NCBI RefSeq assembly: GCF_016786255.1
Contig: NZ_JADMKT010000078.1
Span: forward strand, 1 to 64,000
Length of the DNA: 64,000 bases
Direction: 5' to 3'
From: Robertkochia sediminum
Lineage (GTDB): Bacteria > Bacteroidota > Bacteroidia > Flavobacteriales > Flavobacteriaceae
Shown: positions 39,524 through 48,230 of the stretch, one piece after another
Numbering within the stretch: the stretch's first letter is position 1
Layout of the letters: each line of letters begins with the position of its first letter
Made by a program: the position numbers and the translations under genes
Notes under the pieces: generated by a model
Databases searched by the model: none
What the model was told of the DNA's origin: nothing
The model's input: only the letters and a program-made list of their open reading frames with translations

Positions 39524-40411
39524 TTATGCGAATTGGGCCGCAGGTTTTTCGGCTTTTCGCGATGCTGAATAATCATAGAATCCTTCGCCCGATTTAACAC
39601 CGAGCTTACCGGCCATGACCATATTTACCAGGAGCGGACAAGGCGCGTATTTCGGATTTTTGAATCCGTCGTATAATACGTTCATGATCGACAAACAAAC
39701 ATCTAGCCCGATGAAGTCGGCCAACTGTAAAGGCCCCATTGGGTGCGCCATTCCCAGTTTCATTACGGTATCGATCTCTTTGACACCTGCTACGCCGTTA
39801 TACAGGGTTTCTACCGCCTCATTGATCATAGGCATCAGGATCCTGTTGGCAACAAATCCGGGGTAGTCATTGGCTTCTACCGGCACCTTGGCCAGCTTCT
39901 CAGAGAGCTCCATAATGCGGGTGGTCACTTCATCCGAAGTATTGTATCCGCGAATTACTTCTACCAGTTTCATGATAGGCACCGGATTCATAAAGTGCAT
40001 TCCGATCACCTTATCCGGGCGTTTGGTTGCCGTAGCTATCTTGGTAATGGAGATGGAAGAGGTGTTGGTAGCCAGGATGGCATCGGCCTTACAGGCGGCA
40101 TCGAGCTGTTCAAAGATCTTTAATTTGAGGTCTTCACGCTCGGTAGCTGCTTCCACTACCAGGTCGGCATCCTTAACACCTTCTTCAATAGAGGTAAAGG
40201 TGGTAATAGCGTTCAGGGTGTCTTGCTTTTTAGCCTCTTCGATACTCCCTTTAGCGACCATACGGTCCAGGTTCTTTTCAATGGTCTTCAGTCCTTTTTC
40301 AAGGGATTGTTCTGAGATATCGATCAGGTTTACGTCATAACCGAACTGGGCAAAGGTATGTGCAATTCCGTTGCCCATGGTTCCCGCACCAATAACTGCG
40401 ATATGCTTCAT
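39524..40411 (-). CDS. 3-hydroxybutyryl-CoA / 3-hydroxyacyl-CoA dehydrogenase
   Basis: The ATG at 40411 starts MKHIAVIGAGTMGNGIAHTFAQFG, the NAD-binding GxGxxG loop; an ATG three codons upstream is less likely. The 295 residues match the paaH/hbd type: LVVEAATEREDLKLKIFEQLD, TSSISITKIATATKRPDKVIGMHFMNPVPIMKLVEVI (catalytic His-Phe segment), NDYPGFVANRILMPMINEA, and MKLGMAHPMGPLQLADFIGLD. It oxidises 3-hydroxyacyl-CoA to 3-ketoacyl-CoA, for example in butyrate or amino-acid breakdown. Confidence 0.93.
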   Translation of the reverse strand: MKHIAVIGAGTMGNGIAHTFAQFGYDVNLIDISEQSLEKGLKTIEKNLDRMVAKGSIEEAKKQDTLNAITTFTSIEEGVKDADLVVEAATEREDLKLKIFEQLDAACKADAILATNTSSISITKIATATKRPDKVIGMHFMNPVPIMKLVEVIRGYNTSDEVTTRIMELSEKLAKVPVEANDYPGFVANRILMPMINEAVETLYNGVAGVKEIDTVMKLGMAHPMGPLQLADFIGLDVCLSIMNVLYDGFKNPKYAPCPLLVNMVMAGKLGVKSGEGFYDYSASRKAEKPAAQFA

Positions 40412-40448
40412 GGGTGTCAATTGATTTTAGTGATTGTTGATTTTTGTT

Positions 40449-41420
40449 TTATGCGTTCTTTTCTACCAGGCGAACGATCTCCATGGCTACCCTCAGCGCT
40501 TCGGTTCCCTGTTCGAGGGTAACCGGTGGGGTTGTGTTGTTGTTGATGGCCGCAGCAAAAGATTCTAATTCGTCCAGGATGGCGTTGTTTTGCTCCACAT
40601 CAGGATTCTCAAAATAGATCTGCTTTTTGACCCCTTCGGCATTTTGAAGGATCATGGCATACTCATCCGGGTTTTCAGGAGCATCTTTCATCTTCACCAC
40701 TTCTACCTTTTTCTCGAGGAAGTCTACAGAGATATAGGCGTCTTTCTGGAAGAATCGCGATTTACGCATGTTCTTCAGGGAGATCCTGCTCGCTGTGAGG
40801 TTGGCTACACATCCGTTCTCGAACTCGAGACGGGCATTAACGATATCTGAAGAGCTGGAGATCACATCGACACCACTGGCCACGATGTTCTTCACCTTAG
40901 AACGAACCACGCTCAGAATTATATCGATGTCGTGTATCATCAGGTCGAGGACCACAGGTACATCGGTACCTCGCGGATTAAACTCTGCCAGTCGGTGCGT
41001 TTCGATGAACATCGGACTCTCGATCTTGTCTGCAACCGACATAAAGGCCGGGTTAAATCGCTCTACGTGACCTACCTGTCCTTTTACACCTTTTTCCGCT
41101 GCCAGATCGATGATACTTCGCGCTTCTTCTACGGTCTTGGTAATGGGCTTTTCAAGGAATATGTGCTTGCCCTGTTCGATGGCCTTGATGGCACAATCGT
41201 AGTGGGAAAGCGTAGGAGTTACGATGTCTACAACGTCTACAGCAGCAATAAGGGCATCGATGGAGTTAAAATAGGTATATCCGAATTCTTCTGATACTTT
41301 TTTGGCATTGGCCTCATCGGGGTCGTAGAATCCCACCAGATCGTATTGCGCAGATGCCTGAAGTAGTTTTAAGTGTATTTTTCCAAGGTGACCTGCACCC
41401 AGAACGCCTGCTTTTAGCAT
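40449..41420 (-). CDS. Gfo/Idh/MocA family oxidoreductase
   Basis: The 323-residue protein begins with a Rossmann fold (AGVLGAGHLGKIHLKLLQAS) and carries the family hallmark EKPITKTVEEA (the EKP loop with catalytic lysine, about residues 92-102). The C-terminal alpha/beta domain has ETHRLAEFNPRGTDVPVVLDLMIHDIDIILS, where the HDID segment is typical. The substrate is probably a sugar or a derivative but cannot be read from the sequence. It is 37 bp upstream of the dehydrogenase gene in the same direction. Confidence 0.9.
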   Translation of the reverse strand: MLKAGVLGAGHLGKIHLKLLQASAQYDLVGFYDPDEANAKKVSEEFGYTYFNSIDALIAAVDVVDIVTPTLSHYDCAIKAIEQGKHIFLEKPITKTVEEARSIIDLAAEKGVKGQVGHVERFNPAFMSVADKIESPMFIETHRLAEFNPRGTDVPVVLDLMIHDIDIILSVVRSKVKNIVASGVDVISSSSDIVNARLEFENGCVANLTASRISLKNMRKSRFFQKDAYISVDFLEKKVEVVKMKDAPENPDEYAMILQNAEGVKKQIYFENPDVEQNNAILDELESFAAAINNNTTPPVTLEQGTEALRVAMEIVRLVEKNA

Positions 41421-41567
41421 ATAAATGTGTTTTCAACAAAAATAAACTTCTGCGGGCATTCTATCAACCGAGGGATCATAAATTTTGGCCTTACCCGGAG
41501 GGAATATCCCTTGAGAAATGGAGAATATTACTATTTTTACGGCCCACTCCATTAAATTGAACCACTT

Positions 41568-42209
41568 TTGAAAGATAGCCTGAAACATCAGGGCATGCGT
41601 AACAAGCTGGCCCTTACCGTTGAAGCAAAGGGAATAAAGGATAAGAAGGTGCTTAAGGCCATTAAGTCCATTCCCCGCCACCTGTTCATGGACAGTAGTT
41701 TTGAAGACCATGCCTATCAGGATAAGGCGTTTCCTATTGCTGCAGAGCAAACCATTTCTCAGCCTTATACGGTGGCATTTCAATCGGAACTCCTGGAGAT
41801 CAAAACCGGCGATAAGATCCTGGAGATCGGAACAGGAAGTGGATATCAAACAGCGGTGCTTCTTGAAATGGGTGCCCAGGTCTATAGTATAGAACGGCAG
41901 CATGAGCTTTTTAAGAAAACAAGCCGCTTTCTTCCAAAGCTGGGATATAAGCCCAAAAGGCTCATCTTTGGCGATGGCTATAAAGGACTGGAAGAGGAGG
42001 CTCCCTTCGATGGTATCATCGTAACGGCAGGCGCACCTTTTGTACCAACGCCCTTACTCGCTCAGTTAAAAATTGGTGGGAAACTGGTGATCCCGGTAGG
42101 GGATGAAACGCAGATCATGACGCGCTTTGTACGTAAGTCGGCCACCGAATTCGAAAAGACCGAATACGGGGATTTCCGCTTTGTGCCTATGCTGGAGGAT
42201 AAAAACTAA
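41568..42209 (+). CDS. pcm: Protein-L-isoaspartate O-methyltransferase
   Basis: PCMT methylates isoaspartyl residues in damaged proteins using SAM. The start is TTG 41568 (MKDSLKHQGMRNKLALTVEAKGI). The methyltransferase core has PIAAEQTISQPYTVAF (about 59-74), motif I LEIGTGSGYQTAVLLEMGAQVYSIER (about 85-110), FDGIIVTAGAPFVPTPLLAQLKIGGKLVIPVGD and a C-terminal FVPM. Its 213 residues match the family length. Confidence 0.93.
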   Translation: MKDSLKHQGMRNKLALTVEAKGIKDKKVLKAIKSIPRHLFMDSSFEDHAYQDKAFPIAAEQTISQPYTVAFQSELLEIKTGDKILEIGTGSGYQTAVLLEMGAQVYSIERQHELFKKTSRFLPKLGYKPKRLIFGDGYKGLEEEAPFDGIIVTAGAPFVPTPLLAQLKIGGKLVIPVGDETQIMTRFVRKSATEFEKTEYGDFRFVPMLEDKN

Positions 42210-42230
42210 AGTTTTACTTCAATTGAAGTA

Positions 42231-42689
42231 TCAATTGAAGCTCTTCTTGATGCGGTCCAGTTGTCGCTTAGAATCGCGATCGCGTATGGTATCCCTTTTA
42301 TCGTGAAGCTTTTTACCCTTGGCCAGGGCGATCTCCATTTTAGCCAATCCGCGGTCGTTCACAAAAACACGCAAAGGAACAATGGTAAGTCCGGTAGTTT
42401 TTACCTGTTTGTGCCACTTTCGTAATTCCTGTTTGTTGAGCAGGAGTTTGCGTTCGCTCTTAGGCTGGTGGTTAAAATGGGTAGCGTGACTGTATTCTTG
42501 TATGGTCATATTGATCACGAAGAGCTCACCACGGTCGTTAAATTCACAAAAGCTTTCGGCTATAGAAGCCTTTCCCTGACGTATCGACTTGATCTCAGAA
42601 CCCGTGAGCACGATCCCTGCAATATAGGTGTCGAGGATCTCGTATTCGAAACGGGCACGCTTGTTCTTTATGTTGATGTTGTTTTTCAT
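42231..42689 (-). CDS. smpB: SsrA-binding protein
   Basis: SmpB binds tmRNA for rescue of stalled ribosomes. The likely start ATG 42689 gives 152 residues (MKNNINIKNKRARFEYEILDTYIAGIVLTGSEIKSIRQGKASIAESF); an ATG four codons upstream is also possible. The OB-fold blocks are clear, and the basic C-terminal tail HDKRDTIRDRDSKRQLDRIKKSFN is the part that enters the decoding site. No tmRNA gene was seen in the window. It lies 22 bp from the stop of the convergent pcm gene. Confidence 0.95.
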   Translation of the reverse strand: MKNNINIKNKRARFEYEILDTYIAGIVLTGSEIKSIRQGKASIAESFCEFNDRGELFVINMTIQEYSHATHFNHQPKSERKLLLNKQELRKWHKQVKTTGLTIVPLRVFVNDRGLAKMEIALAKGKKLHDKRDTIRDRDSKRQLDRIKKSFN

Positions 42690-42766
42690 AGAGGTGTCCA
42701 AATTTAAGAACTATTCGTGAGAAACCCCTTTTTATATGCGCTACCTTTTATTTACACCCTAAATGC

Positions 42767-42774
42767 TATATTTG
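42767..42774 (+). promoter_or_regulatory. Bacteroidota -7 promoter element TATATTTG
   Basis: An exact match to TAnnTTTG, 33 bp before the lipoprotein ATG at 42808. Confidence 0.6.
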
Positions 42775-42807
42775 CGCCTAACCTCAACTGATAAATTCGT
42801 ACCGGTC

Positions 42808-43548
42808 ATGAAAAATATGGGCTTCCTCTTACTCCTTTCGATCATTGTTCTTTCCTGCGCTCCCAAAGCCGAAGATATTGTGGCTAAGGCCATTGAAAAC
42901 GCCGGTGGTCATGCTATAAATGGCCGGGAGATCGAATTTGATTTCAGGGACAAGCATTACCGCTCTGTGCATAAGGACGGACGATTTTTGCTCGAAAGAA
43001 GCTATGACAAGGATTCTGCAATGATCCGGGATGTATTGACCAACGACCATTTTGAGCGATTTGTGAACGATAGCCTCGTGCAGGTACCCGATAGTATGGC
43101 GGTGCGCTACTCGAATTCTGTGAACTCGGTGCATTACTTCGCTTACCTGCCTTACGGACTCGACGGGGCGGCGGTGAACAAGGAGTTGCTCGCTGAAGTA
43201 AATGTAAAAGGGAAATCTTATTACAAGGTCAAGGTGTCGTTCGACCAGGAAGGTGGAGGTACAGACTTCGAAGATGTCTTTATCTACTGGATCTCAAAAG
43301 ATCACGCCAAGGTCGATTACCTCGCCTATGAATACCATACCAATGGTGGTGGTATGCGTTTTCGTGAGGCCTATAACCGAAGAACTATAGGAGGGATCGA
43401 TTTTGTGGATTACCGCAATTATAAACCTTCTTCTCTTGAATATCCCATCACCGTGACCGATAGCCTGTTCGAAGCAGGTGCCCTGGAGCTACTTTCGGTG
43501 ATCGCCCTTGAAAATGTTATGGTGTCTCCATGCGGGGAGTGTAACTAG
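42808..43548 (+). CDS. DUF6503-like lipoprotein
   Basis: The ATG at 42808 starts a lipoprotein signal (MKNMGFLLLLSIIVLSCAPK, lipid-carrying Cys17). The 246-residue product then has the pattern of DUF6503-like secreted proteins: ENAGGHAINGREIEFDFRDKHYRSVHKDGRFLLERSY and FIYWISKDHAKVDYLAYEYHTNGGGMRFREAYN. Its function is unknown, with a lipid- or sterol-binding LolA-like fold suspected only on pattern. The last 32 bp overlap the 3' end of the convergent phosphatase gene (43517-43548). Confidence 0.75.
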   Translation: MKNMGFLLLLSIIVLSCAPKAEDIVAKAIENAGGHAINGREIEFDFRDKHYRSVHKDGRFLLERSYDKDSAMIRDVLTNDHFERFVNDSLVQVPDSMAVRYSNSVNSVHYFAYLPYGLDGAAVNKELLAEVNVKGKSYYKVKVSFDQEGGGTDFEDVFIYWISKDHAKVDYLAYEYHTNGGGMRFREAYNRRTIGGIDFVDYRNYKPSSLEYPITVTDSLFEAGALELLSVIALENVMVSPCGECN

Positions 43549-44074
43549 GCTCCAGGTACAACACACTACTGTTTTTAACGCTTCCGTATTGTACGATATA
43601 GAGATTGCCATTATTCGAATCGTCTATGTCGGTATACGTCCCTTCTCCCATGAGCTGATTGGCCAGGGCAGGAGTGGTATTGCTATGCCCAACAATGAGG
43701 ATGTGTTTCCCGGGGTATTGAGCGGCCCAGTGCTTTAGATCGGTGGTATCGGGTTCGTAGCGCAGCACCTCAAGGTCCTTAGCCTGTGCTGTAGGTAGCG
43801 CTGTTTGGTAGGTGCGGTTGTAGTTGGTGCTGTACACGGCGGCTAAAGGGATCTCCCGAAATACTTCTTTCCAGTATGTTGCCCTTTGAAGCCCCTCAGG
43901 GGTGAGTTCAGGATCTCTGTTCCCTGCATCCGACCGGTCTTTCTCTGCGTGCCTTATAAGATAGAATACGGTTGCAGGGGTTTCTGCTGCCTTTTTTTTG
44001 GTGGTTACTTGAAATTCGGTACACCCTGAAAGCAGGAATCCGATAAAAAACATACTTAAAAGTGTGGTTCTCAT
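43517..44074 (-). CDS. Histidine phosphatase family lipoprotein
   Basis: The 185 residues have a lipobox (FIGFLLSGC, Cys18) and then a phosphoglycerate-mutase-like domain. The phosphohistidine motif is YLIRHAEK (H in RHAEK), with YSTNYNRTYQTALPTA and LIVGHSNTTPALANQLM providing the later Arg and His. It resembles the SixA-like exported phosphatases of Bacteroidota. The substrate is unknown. It converges on the lipoprotein gene with a 32-bp overlap of coding regions. Confidence 0.85.
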   Translation of the reverse strand: MRTTLLSMFFIGFLLSGCTEFQVTTKKKAAETPATVFYLIRHAEKDRSDAGNRDPELTPEGLQRATYWKEVFREIPLAAVYSTNYNRTYQTALPTAQAKDLEVLRYEPDTTDLKHWAAQYPGKHILIVGHSNTTPALANQLMGEGTYTDIDDSNNGNLYIVQYGSVKNSSVLYLEPSYTPRMETP

Positions 44075-44312
44075 AAAATTTATTTTACCGTTTCAAGATA
44101 GGACTTTTTTATGCATACTCGCCTGTTTATCGTCATTTTAGCCGTATATCTCGAATTGTTTTTCCTACAAACTACATTTCTTAAAAAGTGCATTTCATCG
44201 AAAAAAGTGCACAGATAATCGATGCTAATGAAATTTACTGCTATATTCACTTTAGAAAATGTAGGAAAATATCACCGCCCCTGATCCTTTCCTGCAGGTT
44301 AAAACCTTTGAC

Positions 44313-46463
44313 ATGATGAACAAAAATAGCCTGCTTACATGTTGCATTTTATTATTTGCCTTGGCATGGGTAAATGCACAAACGTTAAAACAACCGCAGT
44401 TGCGATTTTCATATGCCTGCGTGAGCGATTCGTATTCCACATTTAATGTTGGATTTTCATTTTCTGAAAAGTCATTCGAGTCGTCTAATGTATTCTATAT
44501 CGAATTGTCTGATGCTTATGGTGATTTTGGAAGTCCCCGAACGCTTGCAGAAATAGGTGATAAGAATAATGCCTTTGAGTTCGATGTTCCCCTGGACCTT
44601 CCTAAGGATCTGGCCGGCTCGGGCTACCGCGTGAGAATTCGCGCTACTGCCCCTGCCATGGTCAGTCCGTTATCTGATCCCTTTGAGGCGTATTACGTGC
44701 CGCAAGCCGATCTGGTACTCAATAATTATGAGGCCTCGAGTCTTTGTGCTTCGTCAGTTACCCTTCTCGAACTTAATGTTGATGTGGCTGCCACCTATCT
44801 ATGGTATAAGGATGGGGTGGTATTTGCTGAGACAGACGAGCCTTTTCTTGAAGTAGATGTCGCCGGACAATATTATGTAGAGCCCTTTTATGGCGCTTGC
44901 TCGGGCTCGAACTTTTCCAATATCGTAACCGTTGAAGCTTTGGATGCCTTTTCGGTGAACCTGGTTTCCGGTACCGATGTAACGGTATGTGATGGAGCAG
45001 AGGTTGTGTTGCAGGGCGAACCTTCTGATGAAATGCTCAGTTACCAGTGGTTTCATGACGATGTGCCGGTTGATGGCGGTCATGATATTACGCTGCGTTT
45101 TACCGCTTCTGCTGAAACCTATGGAAACTACACCCTTGAGGCCATCAACCTGTTTGGTTGTGAGGCCCGCTCGCAAGTGGTGGCGGTAAAACCTGCTGAA
45201 GCCATACATATCAATGCAATATCTGCTGCAGAATCTGTGATCCTTGGGGATGCCGTTGCACAACTTACTGTAGAAGTGAATACCCCGGGTTTGGAAGTTG
45301 TATGGTATCGTGACGGGAACGAGGTAAGTCGTGGTATTGATATGCTTTCTCATCAGGCTGCTGCGCCCGGAGCATACTATGCCGAAGTGACTACTGAAGG
45401 TGGGTGTGTACAAACAGCGACTTCAACCGTATTTCACGTCTATGAGCCTGAATCTTTTACCATGCAAGTATCAACAGATAGCCATTATGCGCCTTGTGAA
45501 GTAGCACAGGCCGGGATTGAGCTCGCTCAATTAACCGGTATTCTGTCTAACGGCGATCTGTTGGATATTACACCTTCGCTATATGAAAGTTTCGAATTCC
45601 GCTGGTTAAGAGATGGCACAGACACCGGCGCTTCCGGTCCTGCTTACACGGTAAACGACCATACAGGAAGTGGGGCTTATGTCCTTGAGTTAACCTATAA
45701 GGGATCGGTGTATACTTCGGAGACGCTCGATCTGTTCGTTGGATTGCCTCAGGCAGAGATCATCCAGGAAAGTGTGCTCACCTGTGATGAGCCGGCCTTG
45801 CTTACCACAACAGCCCTGGAGGATGTGATCTATAACTGGTACCTCGATGGTGCCATGGTGGCCTCCGGACTGGAAGCAGAATACGATGCCGATCTACCCG
45901 GAACCTATACGTTGGAGATGGAATATATGGGATGTGTGAAGGAAGTGCCCGGAGTTGTGGTGACTTCTGAAGCAGCATCTCTGGTGCATATCTATCCGGG
46001 TGATCGTATAGCCTTGGTGCCGGGGGCCGATGTACAACTTATCGCCGATGGTGCCGACAGCTATCTCTGGAAAGATGCAAGCGGACAAATACTTGGTGAA
46101 ACAGACCGGGTAACGGTGTCTGACGAGGGCACGTATACCCTGCATGCCACCAAAGGGTCGTGCGAAGTAGAAAAGTTGGTCGAGGTTTATTATGATCTTG
46201 CTTCAGCCATTCCAAATGTGGTAACCCCGAATAGCGATAATGTGAACGACCATTGGGTTTTGCCACAAAAGCTTCTGGACGACCCTTCGCTGGAAGTTAT
46301 CATTTGTGATTCTTACGGGAACCCGGTGCTTCAAACCAATAATTACGACAATAGCTGGCCGGCATCTGCTTCAAGGTCGGTATTAAGGGAACCTAATTAT
46401 TACTACATCCTCAACAGGGGAGGTAAGAGTATACAAAAAGGGGTGATCACCCTGGTGAGATAG
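44313..46463 (+). CDS. Secreted Ig-like repeat protein with gliding-motility C-terminal domain (T9SS substrate)
   Basis: A signal peptide (MMNKNSLLTCCILLFALAWVNAQ) precedes several beta-sandwich repeats of the PKD/Ig type, each with a YxWYxDG-like core (TYLWYKDGVVFAET, SYQWFHDDVPVDGG, EVVWYRDGNEVSRG, YNWYLDGAMVASG, SYLWKDASGQIL). The C-terminal about 85 residues (IPNVVTPNSDNVNDHWVLPQ ... YYYILNRGGKSIQKGVITLVR) are the gliding-motility-associated (CHU_C-like) domain that directs export and attachment through type IX secretion. The next gene, 18 bp downstream, is its PorP/SprF-type partner. Confidence 0.88.
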   Translation: MMNKNSLLTCCILLFALAWVNAQTLKQPQLRFSYACVSDSYSTFNVGFSFSEKSFESSNVFYIELSDAYGDFGSPRTLAEIGDKNNAFEFDVPLDLPKDLAGSGYRVRIRATAPAMVSPLSDPFEAYYVPQADLVLNNYEASSLCASSVTLLELNVDVAATYLWYKDGVVFAETDEPFLEVDVAGQYYVEPFYGACSGSNFSNIVTVEALDAFSVNLVSGTDVTVCDGAEVVLQGEPSDEMLSYQWFHDDVPVDGGHDITLRFTASAETYGNYTLEAINLFGCEARSQVVAVKPAEAIHINAISAAESVILGDAVAQLTVEVNTPGLEVVWYRDGNEVSRGIDMLSHQAAAPGAYYAEVTTEGGCVQTATSTVFHVYEPESFTMQVSTDSHYAPCEVAQAGIELAQLTGILSNGDLLDITPSLYESFEFRWLRDGTDTGASGPAYTVNDHTGSGAYVLELTYKGSVYTSETLDLFVGLPQAEIIQESVLTCDEPALLTTTALEDVIYNWYLDGAMVASGLEAEYDADLPGTYTLEMEYMGCVKEVPGVVVTSEAASLVHIYPGDRIALVPGADVQLIADGADSYLWKDASGQILGETDRVTVSDEGTYTLHATKGSCEVEKLVEVYYDLASAIPNVVTPNSDNVNDHWVLPQKLLDDPSLEVIICDSYGNPVLQTNNYDNSWPASASRSVLREPNYYYILNRGGKSIQKGVITLVR

Positions 46464-46481
46464 ATCATTTAATTCTCAGTT

Positions 46482-48173
46482 ATGAAAAAAGTACAGATCA
46501 TATTAGCGCTGTTGGTGTGCAGTTTTGCCATAAGTCTACATGCACAAACCGAGAACACCAGTACAGTACTGGACTGGCGCCAACATAACCTGAACAAATA
46601 CAACCGCATGCTGGTAAATCCCGCCTACAGCATTGCCGGGGAAGAAAACAGGGCGATAAGCTTTTGGAGCAGGATACAGTGGACAGGTGTGAATAATTCG
46701 CCTCAGACCTTTTTGCTTAATTATTCGGGGAAGATCGGCCCCTCTTCGGGGGGCGGACTGGGGCTTTACCAGCAAAACCTGGGGCTGCTTACCGATTCCG
46801 GGATCCTGATGAACTATGCCTATGAGGTGACGTTAGGGTCACAGGCTGCCCTTACCCTGGGGATCAACTCTACTTTCTTTCGTCGCGGACTCAATAAGAA
46901 CGCTGTGAACTCTGCCAGCCCGGATCCTACCGTACTCGAAAACCAGGATGATTTTTTATGGCTCTTCATGCCGGGACTTAACCTCCGCTTAGGAGGCTTC
47001 GACCTCGGATTCTATGCAGAAAACCTGTTTGACTATAACCTCAATGAGTCCAGAACCGTTACTGGATTCGAGAGTAAGATCTATTCGGGGCAACTTGCAT
47101 TTACGCATACCTTTAAAAATGCCTATGGTGTTTTTGGAGGCGCTACCTTGCGTAACCTGGCCTATGTAAAGACCCTTCCGAATAACGAGACCCAGTACGG
47201 TGGGAGTTCGATGATCGATCTTTCGCGATTTGGATGGTTGCAAATGGGGTATAATAATGTCTACGGAATTAATGGTGCCGTGGGTGTTAAATTGGGTGAC
47301 GGATTAAGCATCGGGGTGATCTACGAGCGGGGAACCAATTTGAGTGGTCAGAATTTCGGACCTACCTATGAGGCCATTGCCACTATCGAACTGGGAGGAC
47401 GTAATACGGTGAAGCGATTTGTCGAAGTACCGGAGCCGAAACCACAGGTGATAACGAAAGCGGCGAATGAAGCGATTGCAAAAGCAGCGGATGAAGTACC
47501 TGCCGTTGAAACGCCCTCAGCTAATAAAGTGGTGCACTCCGGAAAGTATACCGTATATGGCGGTAAGGCTGTGCCCGAAATGAATGCTGAAACGAAAAAG
47601 GAGGAAGAAGCGACTTTAGCTGTCATTCAGTCGCCCCAAAAAGAGGCGATCTTAGACCGGGTTGTTCGCGATATGACCGAAGAAGAAGAGTTGCTCGCAT
47701 GCAATACGTCAGAATATAATAAGGAAGAAGCACCTGCGGTTATCGTACCACAAAAGCGATCCTTACCTAGTACAGGTGGTCCGCGCGAAACACAGGAACG
47801 GGAAACGTTGGTTTTAAATGATAAGGCAACAGAATATATCGAAAAAGAAACAGCGCAGCTCAATAAGAAACCCGTAGTAACCCGAGAGGTCCTTGGCAAA
47901 GCAGAGGGGTATAAGACCATGCCTGCCGTACAGGGTATCGATAAGGGCTTCTATCTTGTCGTTAACGTGTTCTCCCAGGATCGCTATTTCAAAGAATTTA
48001 CGTCCAACCTTCGGAATCGCGGATTCGAACCTCAATATTTCGTGAATCCCGATAATGACCTGTGGTATGTCTATCTGGCTTATGCCGACAATTACTACCA
48101 GGTGAAACAATTACAACGGTCTCATGTACAGGGTAAGTACAGGGACGATAAATGGGTGCTTTGGATCAAATGA
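46482..48173 (+). CDS. PorP/SprF family type IX secretion outer membrane protein fused to a SPOR domain
   Basis: The signal peptide (MKKVQIILALLVCSFAISLHAQ) leads into a PorP/SprF beta-barrel (about 25-310; YNRMLVNPAYSIAGEENRAISFWSRIQWTGVNNSP, GGLGLYQQNLGLLTDSG, VKLGDGLSIGVIYERGT). A Pro/Glu/Ala-rich periplasmic linker (about 315-470) is followed by a SPOR-like domain (about 485-560; GFYLVVNVFSQDRYFKEFTSNLRNRGFEPQYF). The SPOR part could anchor the barrel to peptidoglycan. SprF-type proteins help export and anchor the large adhesin encoded just upstream; such pairs are duplicated many times in flavobacteria. Confidence 0.88.
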   Translation: MKKVQIILALLVCSFAISLHAQTENTSTVLDWRQHNLNKYNRMLVNPAYSIAGEENRAISFWSRIQWTGVNNSPQTFLLNYSGKIGPSSGGGLGLYQQNLGLLTDSGILMNYAYEVTLGSQAALTLGINSTFFRRGLNKNAVNSASPDPTVLENQDDFLWLFMPGLNLRLGGFDLGFYAENLFDYNLNESRTVTGFESKIYSGQLAFTHTFKNAYGVFGGATLRNLAYVKTLPNNETQYGGSSMIDLSRFGWLQMGYNNVYGINGAVGVKLGDGLSIGVIYERGTNLSGQNFGPTYEAIATIELGGRNTVKRFVEVPEPKPQVITKAANEAIAKAADEVPAVETPSANKVVHSGKYTVYGGKAVPEMNAETKKEEEATLAVIQSPQKEAILDRVVRDMTEEEELLACNTSEYNKEEAPAVIVPQKRSLPSTGGPRETQERETLVLNDKATEYIEKETAQLNKKPVVTREVLGKAEGYKTMPAVQGIDKGFYLVVNVFSQDRYFKEFTSNLRNRGFEPQYFVNPDNDLWYVYLAYADNYYQVKQLQRSHVQGKYRDDKWVLWIK

Positions 48174-48201
48174 TGATGAGCGTACGACAACATGTAACCT
48201 G

Positions 48202-48230
48202 AAAAAGGACCCGACTTCGGGTCCTTTTTT
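48202..48230. terminator. Bidirectional terminator between the SprF-like gene and hutI
   Basis: AAAAAGGACCCGA pairs with CGGGTCCTTTTTT; A-run and T-run flank the stem, so it serves both converging genes. Confidence 0.9.
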
